In this document: piece by piece, positions 35,436 to 48,844 of the stretch | Numbering within the stretch: position 1 is the stretch's first letter | Layout: each line of letters starts with the position of its first letter | DNA from: Triticum aestivum | Taxonomy: Eukaryota > Streptophyta > Magnoliopsida > Poales > Poaceae | Length of the DNA stretch: 64,000 nt | NCBI RefSeq assembly: GCF_018294505.1 | Contig: NC_057811.1 | Coordinates: 401,916,491-401,980,490, forward strand | Reading direction: 5' to 3' | Translations under genes and position numbers: made by a program | Notes under the pieces: model-generated | The model's input: the letters and a program-made list of their open reading frames with translations, nothing else | Told to the model about the DNA's origin: nothing | Database searches by the model: none

Positions 35436-37218
35436 TGTTGGGGAACGTAGCAGAAATTCAAAATTTTCTACGCATCACCAAGATCAATCTATGGAGTAAT
35501 CTAGCAACGAGGGGAAGGGGAGTGCATCTACATACCATTGTAGATCGTGATGCGGAAGCGTTGCAAGAACGCGGATGAAGGAGTCGTACTCGTAGCGATT
35601 CAGATCGCGGTTGATTCCGATCTAAGCACCAAAGAACGGTGCCTCCGCGTTCAACACACGTGCAGCCCGGTGACGTCTCCCACGCCTTGATCCAGCAAGG
35701 AGAGAGGGAGAGGTTGGGGAAGACTCCATCCAGCAGCAGCACGACGGCGTGGTGGTGATGGAGGAGCGTGGCAATCCTGCAGGGCTTCGCCAAGCACCGC
35801 GGGAGAGGAGGAGGAGGGAGAGGGGTAGGACTGCGCCGAAAGAGAGACGTTCTCATGTGTCTTGGGCAGCCCAAACCTCAACTATATATAGGGGGGAAGG
35901 GGGCTGCAGCCCCCTCTAGGGTTCCCACCCCAAGAGGAGGCGGCCAGCCCTAGATCCCATCCAAGGGGGCGGCCAAGGGGAGGAGAGGGGGGGCGCCACT
36001 AGGGTGGGCCTCAAGGCCCATCTGGACCTAGGGTTTGCCCCCTCCCACTCTCCCATGCACTTGGGCCTTGGTGGGGGGCGCACCAGCCCACCTGGGACTG
36101 GTCCCCTCCCACACTTGGCCCACGCAGCCTTCTGGGGCTGGTGGCCCCACTTGGTGGACCCCCGGGACCCTCCCGGTGGTCCCGGTACATTACCGATATC
36201 ACCCGAAACTTTTCCGGTGACCAAAACAGGACTTCCCATATATAAATCTTTACCTCCGGACCATTCCGGAACTCCTCGTGACGTCCGGGATCTCATCCGG
36301 GACTCCGAACAACATTCGGTAACCACGTACATACTTTCCCTATAACCCTAGCGTCATCGAACCTTAAGTGTGTAGACCCTACGGGTTCGGGAACCATGCA
36401 GACATGACCGAGACGTTCTCCGGTCAATAACCAACAGCGGGATCTGGATACCCATGTTGGCTCCCACATGTTCCACGATGATCTCATCGGATGAACCACG
36501 ATGTCGGGGATTCAATCAATCCCGTATTCAATTCCCTTTGTCTATCGATATGTTACTTGCCCGAGATTCGATCGTCGGTATCCCTATACCTTGTTCAATC
36601 TCGTTACCGGCAAGTCTCTTTACTCGTTCCGTAACTCACATCATCCCGTGATCAACTCCTTGGTCACATTGTGCACATTATGATGATGTCCTACCGAGTG
36701 GGCCCAGAGATACCTCTCCGTTTACACGGAGTGACAAATCCCAGTCTCGATTCGTGCCAACCCAACAGACACTTTCGGAGATACCTGTAGTGCACCTTTA
36801 TAGCCACCCAGTTACGTTGTGACGTTTGGTACACCCAAAGCATTCCTACGGTATCCGGGAGTTGCACAATCTCATGGTCTAAGGAAATGATACTTGACAT
36901 TAGAAAAGCTCTGAGCAAACGAACTACATGATCTCATGCTAGGCTTAGGATTGGGTCTCGTCCATCACATCATTCTCCTAATGATGTGATCCCGTTATCA
37001 ACGACATCCAATGTCCATGGTCAGGAAACCATAACCATCTATTGATCAACGAGCTAGTCAACTAGAGGCTTACTAGGCACATGGTGTTGTCTATGTATCC
37101 ACACATGTATCTGAGTTTCCTATCAATACAATTCTAGCATGGATAATAAACGATTATCATGAACAAGGAAATATAATAATAACCTATTTATTATTGCCTC
37201 TAGGGCATATTTCCAACA
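35436..37218 (-). repeat. 5' LTR of element F
   Basis: This 1783-bp LTR is the partner of 28589-30365. It is bounded on the right by the GGTAC duplication and the resumed LTR of element E at 37224. Confidence 0.92.
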
Positions 37219-39865
37219 GGTACCCCTCAGGGTCGACCCGCCTTTCCAACTAACAGTTGTAAAGTCCAAGTATCCGTGTGTCCAAACATCAAGGGGAAAA
37301 CCCGAGGAATCACCCCCGGCGAATTCCACTCGATGTAATCATCAAGGTGAACGTAAGAGGGACCACCCTCGAGGTTCACACTTGAGGGGTTGCACGACAG
37401 AGTCGTATCGGAAGTGGTTAAGGAGGAAATCACCCTCGATGACCACGACCGAATAGCTACACTACAGGGTTAACATCAGAAGTGCTGAAGAGGTCTCACC
37501 CTCGGCACTCGATAATAACCGTGTAGTGTCGAGCAACTAAGGGGGAAAGTGATGTGCGGTGCCGGGGCCTGGTCTTCGATCCCGTTGATCGGGTCTTCAA
37601 TGATGAAGCAGGGGCAACAAGGACAAGGTGGGGGTCATTGATGGATCACTAACCAACCTATACTAAGCAGTTTAGGATAAGCAGGTAGGGTACAATGAGC
37701 AGGTTACAAAAGCAGGCTATGCATCAGAATAGGAGCAAACAATAACAGTAGAAAAATCTAATGCAAGCATGAGAGAATGGAATGGGCGATATCGGGATGA
37801 TCAAAGGGGGGCTTGCCTGTTTGCTCTGGTAAGGAGGGGTCGTCGTCGACGTAGTCGATCACAGGGGCAGCATCGGTCTCGGGGTCTACCGGAGAGAAGA
37901 GGGGGAAGAAACAATAAATACATAGCAAGCAAGTGCATAAGAAGGACAACAGGCAGAGCTAGACGTGTTCTAACGTGGTGCTACACGTTACCGGCGAAGG
38001 GGATAACATCCGGGAATGCTTTCCCGAAGTTTGGCATTTTCGGACAAACGAACCCGAGGGGAAAGGTTGCATGTTCGCTATGCTAGAGGCATGCGACAGG
38101 TGAGCGGAGAGTGTAACCGGATTTGTCTCGTCGTTCTGAGCAACTTTCATGTATAAAACTTTTTCATCCGAGTTACGGTTTAATTTCTATGAATTTTTAA
38201 ATATTAAAATATTTTCTGGAATTACAGGATTTATTTTAATTCGAAAATATATTAAGTGTAATTGCTATGGGTACACAGAGAGTGTACCCAGAGATGTGAA
38301 AGTGTGGCTGACAGTGGGCCACACTACTGAGTCAGCAGCTGACCCAGTCAACCTTATCCAAAAGAAAAGTGTGCTGGGCCCACATGTCATAGACACTAGT
38401 TTTAACTAGTGGATTAATTTTAGTCAAAGGGTTAATTAAGTGGTCGGGTCCATATGTCAGGGACAATTTAACATTTTAAATTGTAGACATATTGCCCTAA
38501 CTAATATGATTAGTGGGGGGTTAAGCCTAAGTTAAATAACTGGCCAGCCGGCCCCACATGTCATAGGGCCAGCCCAACTACTCTGGCAGGGCACACACGG
38601 GCACCGGGCGCCGGCGGCCAGGACCAGCCGCGGCCAACGGCGGCGAGCGCTGGTGACAGCGGTGGCTAGCAGCGGCAGCAATAGTAGAGGAGCAGCAGCA
38701 GTAGTGGCAGCCGCGCGCGGTAGCAGCAGGCAGCATCGCCGGCGGGGGCGTTCGCATGCACGGGGCGCAGCCCGGGCGTAGCCGGTGCACGGACAAGCGA
38801 GGCCACGGGCGCGTGGGGGCACGTCAACGGTTGCGATGACCGCGACGAGGGCGCACGACGACTGCGGCGTCGGTCAGAAGAACGGGCGGCGCGGACGACA
38901 GCCTAAGCCAGTGAATCGAGGAGAGGGAAGAGGAGGACGGACGGAGGCTCACCCCCGTTGCAGGGGAACACCGGCGAGGCTCGGTGGAGCCGCGGTTGAG
39001 GAGGAGGTCGAGGACGGCGCGAGTGATGAGGACGAGGCGGTGGGGCAACATCGGGGCGAGGTGGCCTCGGTGATCCGGCGACGTCACGCCGTCGGGGAGG
39101 CGGGGTCCTGATCTAGAACGAGGGGGCGAAGGAGAGGGGCGATGACGTCCGATGAGGACCGGCGGCGGCCTGGGTGCAAGGCGTCGGGGGCGGCGGTTGC
39201 CACCAACGGGATCCGCGCGGGGGAGGGAGAGAGAGGTGGGTCATGGGTGAGATCGAGGGGAGTCGGGGGAGCGAGTGGTGGAAGTGGGTCGAGGGAGGCT
39301 AGGGTTTCATGGAGTGGGAGGGATAAGGAGGCCGGGCTGGGCCTGGTGGGCCGGCCGGTGCGGCGGCCAGCTGGGCCATTCGACCCAGCGTGGGGGGGTG
39401 TTTCTTTTTTTTTACATTTAAACTTTTAACTTTTCTGTTTATCATTTTTAGCCTCAGTTTTGCATTTTCTTTTAGTACCAAATGAGTTTTGTTTTGAACA
39501 AAACTTGGCACATAAATCTAACACAATACCTTGAGATGGAATAAAAAGTTTGGGGTCAAGAGGAGTTGTCTAATCATTTTTAGAAATTTCAAAAGGCCAA
39601 TTTTAAATGTTGCTGGACCACTAAATAATTTCCAGGAGCACTTTCGGAATCCAAAAGAGGTTGGTTCCAACATGACAAATACCTAGGGATCATTTGCCAC
39701 ACTTTGAACATTTTAGTTTTCAGGTTTGGCAAATATGAATTTTTGACTTTAGATTGGATTGGAATTTGAATTGTGATTTGGATCAAGTGAAGATTAGCAA
39801 TAGTAACATGATGACATGGCACCATTAACAGGGGATTACTGTAGCATGACACTGGGGGTGTTACA

Positions 39866-42800
39866 AATCTCCTCCACTACAAGAAATCTCGTCCCGAGAT
39901 TTAAGTGGTGAAGTAAAGAGTAACTTCGGGAGAACTGACCCTTATAGGGTTAATTATCTGGTGAACAATTCAGGGAATGTGGCAGAAGTATCTCTTGAGT
40001 TGAAGCTTAAGAAAACATCGAGAGCAAAATATGAAGGTACAATAGGAAGTTTCAACCGAATGGACAAACGATTGATACCTGAACAGAGTGTGAGAAAGGG
40101 GTTCAGAGCATCGGGAATAGATGATCTCTCGAAAGGTGGCTCATGACATGATACGAAGCCAAATGCAAGAATATTTCGGAATCAAAGATATACAGGAGAG
40201 TTAGCGTCTGATCCTGTGGAACTGTAGGTTATGGGCCCACCATGTGGGTTAAAAGTAGAAAGGGGGCCGATAGCAAGGCATGTTAGATGATAGACTGTCA
40301 GTTATGTTGCCAACAACGTTGGTACCAAGGGCGAGGGACGAAGAGAACTATTTTCCTGCTCGTTGAACGAGGCGGGCCAATAGGCAAAGTTCTCGTCCAT
40401 CGATGGTTACCGGAATGTCAACAACAATAATAACAAGGTCTTACTGATAAATTTTACACCGAGGTGTTTACATAAGCAGGGAATTATTACTGCTTAGATC
40501 CCATAAACCACAAGATAGGTTAAACAAAACAATGGAAAAGAAAAGGTGATCACTAGATTAATCAGAACATTGGAAAGGAAAATGTGTTTAAACACAAGTA
40601 TTAGGAGCATATCCTCCACAAGAACATGCGGAGCAGGATATACAAGATAGGACAGCATGCAGTTAACCACTATAGTAAAGGGGCGAGAAAATTCATGACG
40701 TTACCCATATAATGGTGTTTGGATAATCGATCATGAAACATTTAGCATTGTGCTTTGAATGCTCTTGTTGATGTTCGGAGTACCACAATCATGCTTCGGG
40801 GTAGCATTGACATGGTCATCAGGTAAAGGTCGGACTTCGGAAACACAAAAGGATCCATCGGAAACAACTTATAAAATAAGTCATACAATTTCAGCAAGGA
40901 AAAATGAGGATGTGGCCGAGGATTCAGCAGCAATCCACCGACATGTCAAAAAGGATTTATTTCCAAAATTTATGAACAAGTTTGTGTTGGGGGGCAGACA
41001 AGAATGTTGTCGATGATAACACAAATCATCGAGGGGAAAGGATGGTATTTCTCATCACGAATTCGATTGATATCCTGGAAGAGCTCGGATTGTTGATGAT
41101 GATCACGACACAATTGTCGAGAGATTTCATGAAGATGTAATCGATGGTGATGACATCCAGTCAAAGGAATGATGAAGCAAAAGGTTATTGGAACCAAGGG
41201 TACGACGCAAACTCGAAATCAAACTTGCAGTTCAAGGCGTAATGGTATGACGAGGAAGATCGATGTAAGCTTGGCTTACTGTCAAAAATTGTGCTACGAG
41301 AAGAAGGACCAGGTAGCACAGTTAAAATTTAGCACGATAACGATATAGCCGATCAGGCTAGGAATGACTTGAAGGAATATTAAACTCATAAGCAATGAAA
41401 ATTACTTAGAGTTATTGAATCAGAGTGCGGGATCGATTCACTTATCGGTGCTCTCGGTTGACAAAAAACCCAGAACCCATGAAGTGACAAAGACAGGGTA
41501 AGGTAGTACTCCAACAAAAGTTCATAAGATGTACTGCCATGGCATGATATCCTCGAGATACCAGGGGTAATACTCGAAGGTAGATCATAATAGAGGTTGG
41601 GCAGGCGTGTTGACCTACAGAAGACAAGTGGTTTAAATTGTCCAAGAAATGGGACCAAAGAAGAACAATCATGGTCGGAACCACGGTTGCGAAGGATCAA
41701 TTCACCGATACCAGATGATAGTATATCAAGGAAATAGTTATTATTACAAGAAGCTTCCATGATAAGTTCGACATCGGGTCCATGGGCATGAACACAAAGG
41801 TTCAAGGTTGACTCCCACTTCTTCAATGCCCAACCTTTCATTCACTTCTCGTCTCTGAAGAAGTTGTAGAGTTGAAATTTTATCTGGCAAAACACCAGAA
41901 TAGTATGACTCGTCAAAACTCTCGGGTTCACACGGATTAGGGAAGGCATAGGTTCAACCCATAGGGGCATCTTAGGAACATATACCACAAACTTAGAGAG
42001 TAACTAAAACAAGCTCAAAGGTAGAGCATGGTTGACCAAAGGAGAGGATACAATTTACCAAAGGCATTATGTATCAGGGAAGAACTCACAAGGTGATTAA
42101 TACGAGGGGCATTGTCGGATAATGATCCAACAAAGGATGTGGTGGTCCACAAGGGATCTGATGTGAGCATCGATACTCAACCAGAAGAAGAAAGAATGCA
42201 AGGAGATCAGATTATAGAAACAACTGACTAATTCGAAGCTCAGATGCAAAGGAATTATGAGTTCCAAATCAAGGGATCAGAAGCAGACGCTCTGATTAAG
42301 GATGGATAAGTTGAATAGGCTTAGATCGACAATCAATCAAGGTTTGATTTGCCGAGAAATAGATCATGTCCAGAGTGGAGTATGAGCCAGAAGGATAAAT
42401 AATTACCAGGGAATAACTAATGAATGTGTGCATTCACACACATGTCGAATCAATAGGAAAGGAATGACAATCTCAAAGGAGTTTAATAAATATTGTTAGA
42501 CATATGGAATTAACCATAATGCAAGACGATAAGGAAGAATAGGAGCAATAGGCTACTAAGGATTATCGGAAGATCGAATAGTTTTCCAAAGAATTTGTGA
42601 AACACATGAACAATTGGGGATGAACGGATCCCCGATAAGTGTGAGGAATTATTCGCAAGGGCTTTCATGCGGTAAGGAACCGCAGGGCAGTAAGCTCAAA
42701 GGATTCTCGGAACATCGGCGAGTATCTCAAGGCATCCTGTAATAACAAGAGCAACTGGGGATGAAGGTATGAATGTAAATTCTAGGTCGTTATCCATAGG

Positions 42801-43158
42801 GGTTGACGGTGGAAGGGAATCGAAAAAGCGATGAGCACAAGTTCTCGAGCGAACATCGGAGAGTATCTTCGAATTCTTCTGGTGAAGTAGGCGATCATCT
42901 GGAAGGAAGTGGCTCTCCGGGAGGAAGTAGTTACGAGATCCTAGTGTTAGAGTTAGAAAAATAGTTTAACCCGAATGGAAGAGATATCAGGGTCCCAGAG
43001 TATAGACGAGGAGTAAAAGATCCTAATACCACCCAATGGCGACGTGGGCCCGTAAGACACACAGCCATGTTAGTAAAACGGTTTTCGGTTTCTAGACTCA
43101 ACTTCGGCCAAGGAGTTGGAAAGGGGAATAATACAGGCAGTCGGCTCTGATACCAACT
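39866..43158 (-). other. Non-coding interior of element E
   Basis: The region spans 3.3 kb between the purine tract (39866-39880) and the primer site (about 43141-43156). Both strands are full of stops. The longest frame is about 150 codons (41386-41841, minus) and has no recognisable domain. I found no gag, protease, RT or integrase motif. The base composition is purine-rich on the plus strand with many GGAA/GAAT words. It may be the decayed remains of a chromovirus-type polyprotein or true filler; I cannot separate these by eye. Confidence 0.65.
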
Positions 43159-45910
43159 TGTGATGCCCTCGATTCAATCATACACGCAAATGTGTACGAT
43201 CAAGATCAAGGACTCACGGGAAGATATCACAACACAACTCTAGACACAAAATAAAATAATACAAGCTTTATATTACAAGCCATGGACCTCGAGGGCTCGA
43301 ATACATAAGCTCGAAAACACAAGAGTCAGGGGAAGCAACAATATCTGAGTACAGACATGAGTTAGACAAGTTTGCCTTAAGAAGGCTAGCACAAAAGCAA
43401 CAACGATCGAAAAGGCAAGGCCTCCTTCCTGGGAGCCTCCTAACTACTCCTGGTCGTCGACGGCCTCCACGTAGTAGTAGGCACCCTCAGTGTAGTAGCA
43501 GTTGTCGTCGAAGGTGGCGTCTGGATCCTGGGCTCCACCATCTGGTTGCGACATCCGAGAAGAATGGAAAAGGGGGAAAGGGGGGAGCAAAGCAACCGTT
43601 AGTACTCATCCAAAGTACTCGCAAGCAAGGATCTACACTACATATGCATCGGTGTCAATGAAAAGGGTAGTACATGTGGACTGAACTGCAGAATGCCAGA
43701 AGAGAAGGGGAAGGCCTAGCCTATCGAAGACTAGCATCTTCTGGAAACCACCATCTTGCAGCAACAGGAGGGAGTAGAGTAGCATAAAGTAAAGTAGTAG
43801 AAGTGTTATAAACCTCGGCCAGAGATCCTTTCTCGACTCCCTGCGAGAAAGCAATCCCAGAGCCATACTATCCATTTATCACCTCATATCCAAGTCTCAT
43901 CTCAAGTATCCAGTTCTAGTTGTATCGATCGGGATACAACTCCAAGTGTCCGTTACCGTAGGAAAGGCTATCGATAGATGTTTTCTTCCCTGCAGGGGTG
44001 CACCAACTTACCCACCACGCTCGATTGACTCTGGCCGGACACACTTTCCTGGGTCATGCTCGGCCTCGGCCAAACAATATGCCGCAACCCAACCTAGGCT
44101 TAATAGAGAGGTCAGCACGCCGGACTAAACCTATGCCCCCAGGGGTCATGGGCCATCGCCCCGGGAACTCCTGCATGTTGCGTACGCGGCCCGTGAGCAG
44201 ACCTAGCTACCTCCTTCAAAAAGGTAGATGCTTACGCAGTCCAACCCGGCGCGCGCCGCTCAGTCGCTGACGTCTAATAAGCTTCGGCTGATGCATACGA
44301 CGCAGAACTCCCATACTATGCCCACGTGATGGTTAGTGCTATCAGGCCAGAGGCCCCTCGGATCAAATATCCAAATCATAGTGGATTAGGAACGCGCGGT
44401 AACAAGCAGATACTCACGAAAGATGTGACCCCGTTGCCCCGTCTCGAGGACTTGCGGCAAGGGCTAGGAATGCCCCGCCACGCCTCGTAATTATCTCGCG
44501 GGCACCCTCCAGGTCAACCCGTCTCCACATCACTCGCGGGTACCCCTCAGGTCGACCCGCCTTTCCAACTAATAGTTGTAAAGTCCAAGTATCCGTGTGT
44601 CCAAACATCAAGGGGAAAACCCGAGGAATCACCCCCGGCGAATTCCACTCGATGTAATCATCAAGGTGAACGTAAGAGGGACCACCCTCGAGGTTCACAC
44701 TTGAGGGGTTGCACGACAGAGTCGTATCGGAAGTGGTTAAGGAGGAAATCACCCTCGATGACCACGACCGAATAGCTACACTACAGGGTTAACATTAGAA
44801 GTGCTGAAGAGGTCTCACCCTCGGCACTCGATAATAACCATGTAGTGTCGAGCAACTAAGGGGGGAAAGTGATGTGCGGTGCCTGGTCTTCGATCGCGTT
44901 GATCGGGTCTTCAATGATGAAGCAGGGGCAACAAGGACAAGGTGGGGGTCACTGATGGATCACTAACCAACCTATACTAAGCAGTTTAGGATAAGCAGGT
45001 AGGGTACAATGAGCAGGTTACAAAAGCAGGCTATGCATCAGAATAGGAGCAAACAATAACAGTAGCAAAATCTAATGCAAGCATGAGAGAATGGAATGGG
45101 CGATATCAGGATGATCAAAGGGGGGGCTTGCCTGGTTGCTCTGGCAAGGAGGGGTCGTCGTAGACGTAGTCGATCACAGGGGCAGCATCGGTCTCGGGGT
45201 CTACCGGAGAGAAGAGGGGGAAGAAACAATAAATACATAGAAAGCAAGTGCATAAACAGGACAACAGGCAAAGCTAGACGTGTTCTAACGTGGTGCTACA
45301 CGTTACCGGCGAAGGGGATAACATCCGGGAATGCTTTCCCGAAGTTTGGCATTTTCGGACAGACGAACCGGAGGGGAAAGGTTGCATGTTCGCTATGCTA
45401 GAGGCATGCGACAAGTGAGCGGAGAGTGTAACCGGATTTGTCTCGTCGTTCTGAGCAACTTTCATGTATAAAACTTTTTCATCCGAGTTACGGTTTAATT
45501 TCTATGAATTTTTAAAGATTAAAGTATTTTCTAGAATTACAGGATTTATTTTAATTCGAAAATATATTAAGTGTAATTGCTATGGGTACACAGAGTGTAC
45601 CCAGAGATGTGAAAGTGTGGCTGACAGTGGGCCACACTGCTGAGTCAGCAGCTGACCCAGTCAACCTTATCCAAAAGAAAAGTGTGCTGGGCCCACATGT
45701 CATAGACAGTAGTTTTAACTAGTGATTAATTTTAGTCAGAGGGTTAATTAAGTGGTGGGGTCCATATGTCAGGGACAATTTAACATTTTAAATCATAGAC
45801 ATATTGCCCTAAATAATATGATTAGTGGGGGGTTAAGCCTAAGTTAAATAACTGGCCGGCCGGCCCCACATGTCATAGGGCCAGCCCAACCTCTCTGGCA
45901 GGGTACACAC

Positions 45911-47297
45911 TGATACGTCTCCATCGTATTTACTTTTCCAAACACTTTTGCCCTTGTTTTGGACTCTAACTTGCATGATTTGAATGGAACTAACCCGGAC
46001 TGACGCTGTTTTCAGCAGACTTTCCATGGTGTTATTTATGTGCAGAAACAAAAGTTCTCGGAATGACCTGAAACTCAACGAAACATCTTTTTGGAAAATA
46101 TTAAAAATACTGGAAGAAAAATCCACGTCAGGGGGCCCATACCCTGTCCACGAGGGTGGGGGGCGCGCCCCTGCCTCGTGGGCCCCCTGACGCTCCACCG
46201 ACCTCAACTCCAACTCCATATATTCACTTTCGGGGAGAAAAAAAATCAAAGAGAAGGATTCATCGCGTTTTACGATACGGAGGCGCCGCCAAGCCCTAAA
46301 ACCTCTTGGGAGGGCTGATCTGGAGTCCGTTCGGGGCTCCGGAGAGGGGAATCCATCGCCATCGTCATCATCAACCATCCTCCATCACCAATTTCATGAT
46401 GCTCACCGCCGTGCGTGAGTAATTCCATTGTAGGCTTGCTGGACGGTGATGGGTTGGATGAGATCTATCATGTAATCGAGTTAGTTTTGTTAGGGTTTGA
46501 TCCCTAGTATCCACTATGTTCTGAGATTGATGTTGCTATGACTTTGCTATGCTTAATGCTTGTCACTAGGGCCCAAGTGCCATGATTTTAGATCTGAACC
46601 TATTATGTTTTCATGAATATATGTGAGTTCTTGATCCTATCTTGCAAGTCTATAGTCACCTACTATGTGTTATGATCCGGCAACCCCGAAGTGACAATAA
46701 TCGGGACCACTCCCGGTGATGTCCGTAGTTTGAGGAGTTCATGTATTCACTATGTGTTAATGCTTTGGCCCGGTACTCTATTAAAAGGAGGCCTTAATAT
46801 CCCTTAGTTTCCATTAGGACCCCGCTGCCACGGGAGGGTAGGACAAAAGATGTCATGCAAGTTCTTTTCCATAAGCACGCATGACTATATTCGGAATACA
46901 TGCCTACATTACATTGATGAATTGGAGCTAGTTCTATGTCATCCTATGTTATGATTGTTACATGATGAACCGCATCCGGCATAATTCTCCATCACCGATC
47001 CAATGCCTACGAGCTTTTCACATATTGTTCTTCGCTTATTTACTTTTCCGTTGCTACTGTTACAATCACTATAAAACCCAAAAATATTACTTTTGCTACC
47101 ATTACGGTTACTTCCATATTACTTTGCTACTAAATACTTTGCTGCAGATACTAAGTTATCCAGGTGTGGTTGAATTGACAACTCAACTGCTAATACTTGA
47201 GAATATTCTTTGGCTCCCCTTGTGTCGAATCAATAAATTTGGGTTGAATACTCTACCCTCGAAAACTGTTGCGATCCTCGATACTTGTGGGTTATCA
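45911..47297 (+). mobile_element. Element G: solo LTR of an Athila-like Gypsy element
   Basis: G is 1387 bp and begins TGATACGTCTCCATCG and ends GGGTTATCA. It has a perfect target duplication CACAC (45906-45910 and 47298-47302) in E's right LTR. Its ends match element D's LTR style, but the body differs, so it is a separate family. No primer site or coding region is present, which makes it a solo LTR. The E sequence continues uninterrupted on both sides. Confidence 0.9.
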
Positions 47298-47959
47298 CAC
47301 ACGGGCACCGGGCGCCGGCCGCCAGGACCAGCAGCGGCCAGCGGCGGCGAGCGCTGGTGACTAGCAGCGGCAGCAATAGTAGAGGAGCAACGGCAGTAGT
47401 AGCAGCCGCGCGCGGCAGCAGCAGGCAGCATCGCCGGCGGGGGCGGGAGCGCCCGCACGGGGCGCAGCCCGGGCGTAGCCGGTGCACGACAAGCAGGGCC
47501 ACGGGCGCGTGGGGGCGTGTCAACGGTCGCGACGACCACGACGAGGGCGCACGGCGACTGCGGCGTCGGTCAGAAGAACAGGCAGCGCGGACGACAGCCT
47601 AAGCCGGTGAATCGAGGAGTGGGAAGAGGAGGATGGACGGCGGCTCACCCCTGTTGCAGGGGAACACCGGCGAGGTTCGGTGGAGCCGCGGTTAAGGAGG
47701 AGGTCGAGGAGGGCGCGGGTGATGAGGACGAGGCAGCGGGGCAACATCGGGGCGAGGTGGCCTCGGTGATCCGGCGACGTCACGCCGTCAGGGAGGCGGG
47801 GTCCGGATCTAGAACGAGGGGGCGAAGGAGAGGGGCGATGACGTCCGGTGAGGACCGGCGGCGGTGCGGGTGCAAGGCGTCGGGGGCGACGGTTGCCACC
47901 GACGGGATCCGCGCGGGGGAGGGAGAGAGAGGTGGGTGAGATCGAGGGGAGTCGGGAGA

Positions 47960-48280
47960 NNNNNNNNNNNNNNNNNNNNNNNNNNNNNNNNNNNNNNNNN
48001 NNNNNNNNNNNNNNNNNNNNNNNNNNNNNNNNNNNNNNNNNNNNNNNNNNNNNNNNNNNNNNNNNNNNNNNNNNNNNNNNNNNNNNNNNNNNNNNNNNNN
48101 NNNNNNNNNNNNNNNNNNNNNNNNNNNNNNNNNNNNNNNNNNNNNNNNNNNNNNNNNNNNNNNNNNNNNNNNNNNNNNNNNNNNNNNNNNNNNNNNNNNN
48201 NNNNNNNNNNNNNNNNNNNNNNNNNNNNNNNNNNNNNNNNNNNNNNNNNNNNNNNNNNNNNNNNNNNNNNNNNNNNNNNN
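47960..48280. other. Assembly gap (321 N)
   Basis: The run of N sits in the GC- and GA-rich part of E's right LTR, between AGTCGGGAGA and GTTTCGTGGA. The matching place in the left LTR (39271-39303) is only about 33 bp. Open frames crossing the N run are meaningless. Confidence 0.95.
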
Positions 48281-48844
48281 GTTTCGTGGAGTGGGGGGGG
48301 GATAAGGAGGCCCGGCTAGGCCTGGTGTGCCGGCCGGTGCGGCGGCCAGCTGGGCCATTCGGCCCAGCGTGGGGGGGGTGTTTCTTTTTTTACATTTAAA
48401 TTTTTAACTTTTCTGTTTATCATTTTTAGCCTCAGTTTTGCATTTTCTTTTAGTACCAAATGAGTTTTGTTTTGAACAAAACTTGGCACATAAATCTAAC
48501 ACAATACCTTGAGATGGAATAAAAAGTTTGGGGTCAAGAGGAGTTGTCTAATTATTTTTAGAAATTTCAAAAGACCAATTTTAAATGTTGCTGGAGAACT
48601 AAATAATTTCCAGGAGCACTTTCGGAATCCAAAAGAGGTTGGTTCCAACATGACAAATACCTAGGGATCATTTGCCACACTTTGAACATTTTAGTTTTCA
48701 GGTTTGGAAAATATGATTTTTTTTACTTTAGATTGGATTTGAATTTGAATTGTGATTTGGATCAAGTGAAGATTAGCAATAGTAACATGATGACATGACA
48801 CCATCAACAGGGGATTACTGTAGCATGACACTGGGGGTGTTACA

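Larger units (their letters stand above)
28589..37218 (-). mobile_element. Element F: Copia retrotransposon with near-identical LTRs and decayed interior
   Basis: F is inserted in E's left LTR with target duplication GGTAC (28584-28588 and 37219-37223). LTRs are 28589-30365 (1777 bp) and 35436-37218 (1783 bp). Ends are TGTTGG and CCAACA, and the minus-strand start TGTTGGAAATATGCCCTAG is Angela-like. The LTRs differ by roughly 1-2% by eye, so the insertion is recent. The 5.07-kb interior is a wrecked relative of element A's gag-pol. The primer site next to the 5' LTR is also diverged (minus strand GTGGCATCATGAGCTAGG). Confidence 0.92.
27211..39865 (-). repeat. 3' LTR of element E, split by Copia element F
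   Basis: The two LTR parts are 27211-28588 and 37224-39865 (about 4.0 kb together). They match 43159-48844 of the other LTR nearly base for base, including the GC-rich block at 38580-39390. Small differences include an extra ATCATACACAAATC-like segment near 27232. The apparent proline/arginine-rich frames around 38530-39430 are products of GC-rich LTR sequence. Confidence 0.88.
27211..48844 (-). mobile_element. Element E: large non-coding Gypsy-type retrotransposon (LARD-like)
   Basis: On the minus strand the LTR begins TGTAACACCCCCAG and ends GGGCGTCACA, a common plant Gypsy form. The 5' LTR is at the right (43159-48844) and the 3' LTR at the left (27211-39865). A primer site TTGGTATCAGAGCCGA (minus strand, about 43141-43156) abuts the 5' LTR, and a purine tract GTAGTGGAGGAGATT (minus strand, 39866-39880) abuts the 3' LTR. 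The 3.3-kb interior has no polyprotein. Without the nested F and G, each LTR is about 4.0 kb. The flanking 5-mers are TCGGA and CCGAA, an imperfect target duplication. The element fits a large retrotransposon derivative moved in trans. Confidence 0.85.
43159..48844 (-). repeat. 5' LTR of element E, split by solo LTR G and holding an assembly gap
   Basis: The LTR parts are 43159-45910 and 47303-48844. Alignment with the left LTR is nearly continuous. Insertion G falls at the equivalent of about 38594, and the N run falls at the equivalent of 39271-39303. The junction with element A's LTR is at 48844/48845. Confidence 0.88.

Noticed and set aside
38530..39430. Ala/Arg/Gly-rich frames around 38532-39429 and the matching 47183-47939 set
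   Set aside because: These are two copies of the same GC-rich LTR segment of element E. Differences between the copies are not codon-like, and both strands are open.
41386..41841. 151-codon minus-strand frame in the interior of element E
   Set aside because: It has no recognisable domain, no neighbouring frames of the same phase and no match to the rest of a polyprotein. It is likely to be chance.
47780..48399. Three frames of 150-190 codons crossing the N run
   Set aside because: Their length is produced by unknown bases and they have no biological meaning.
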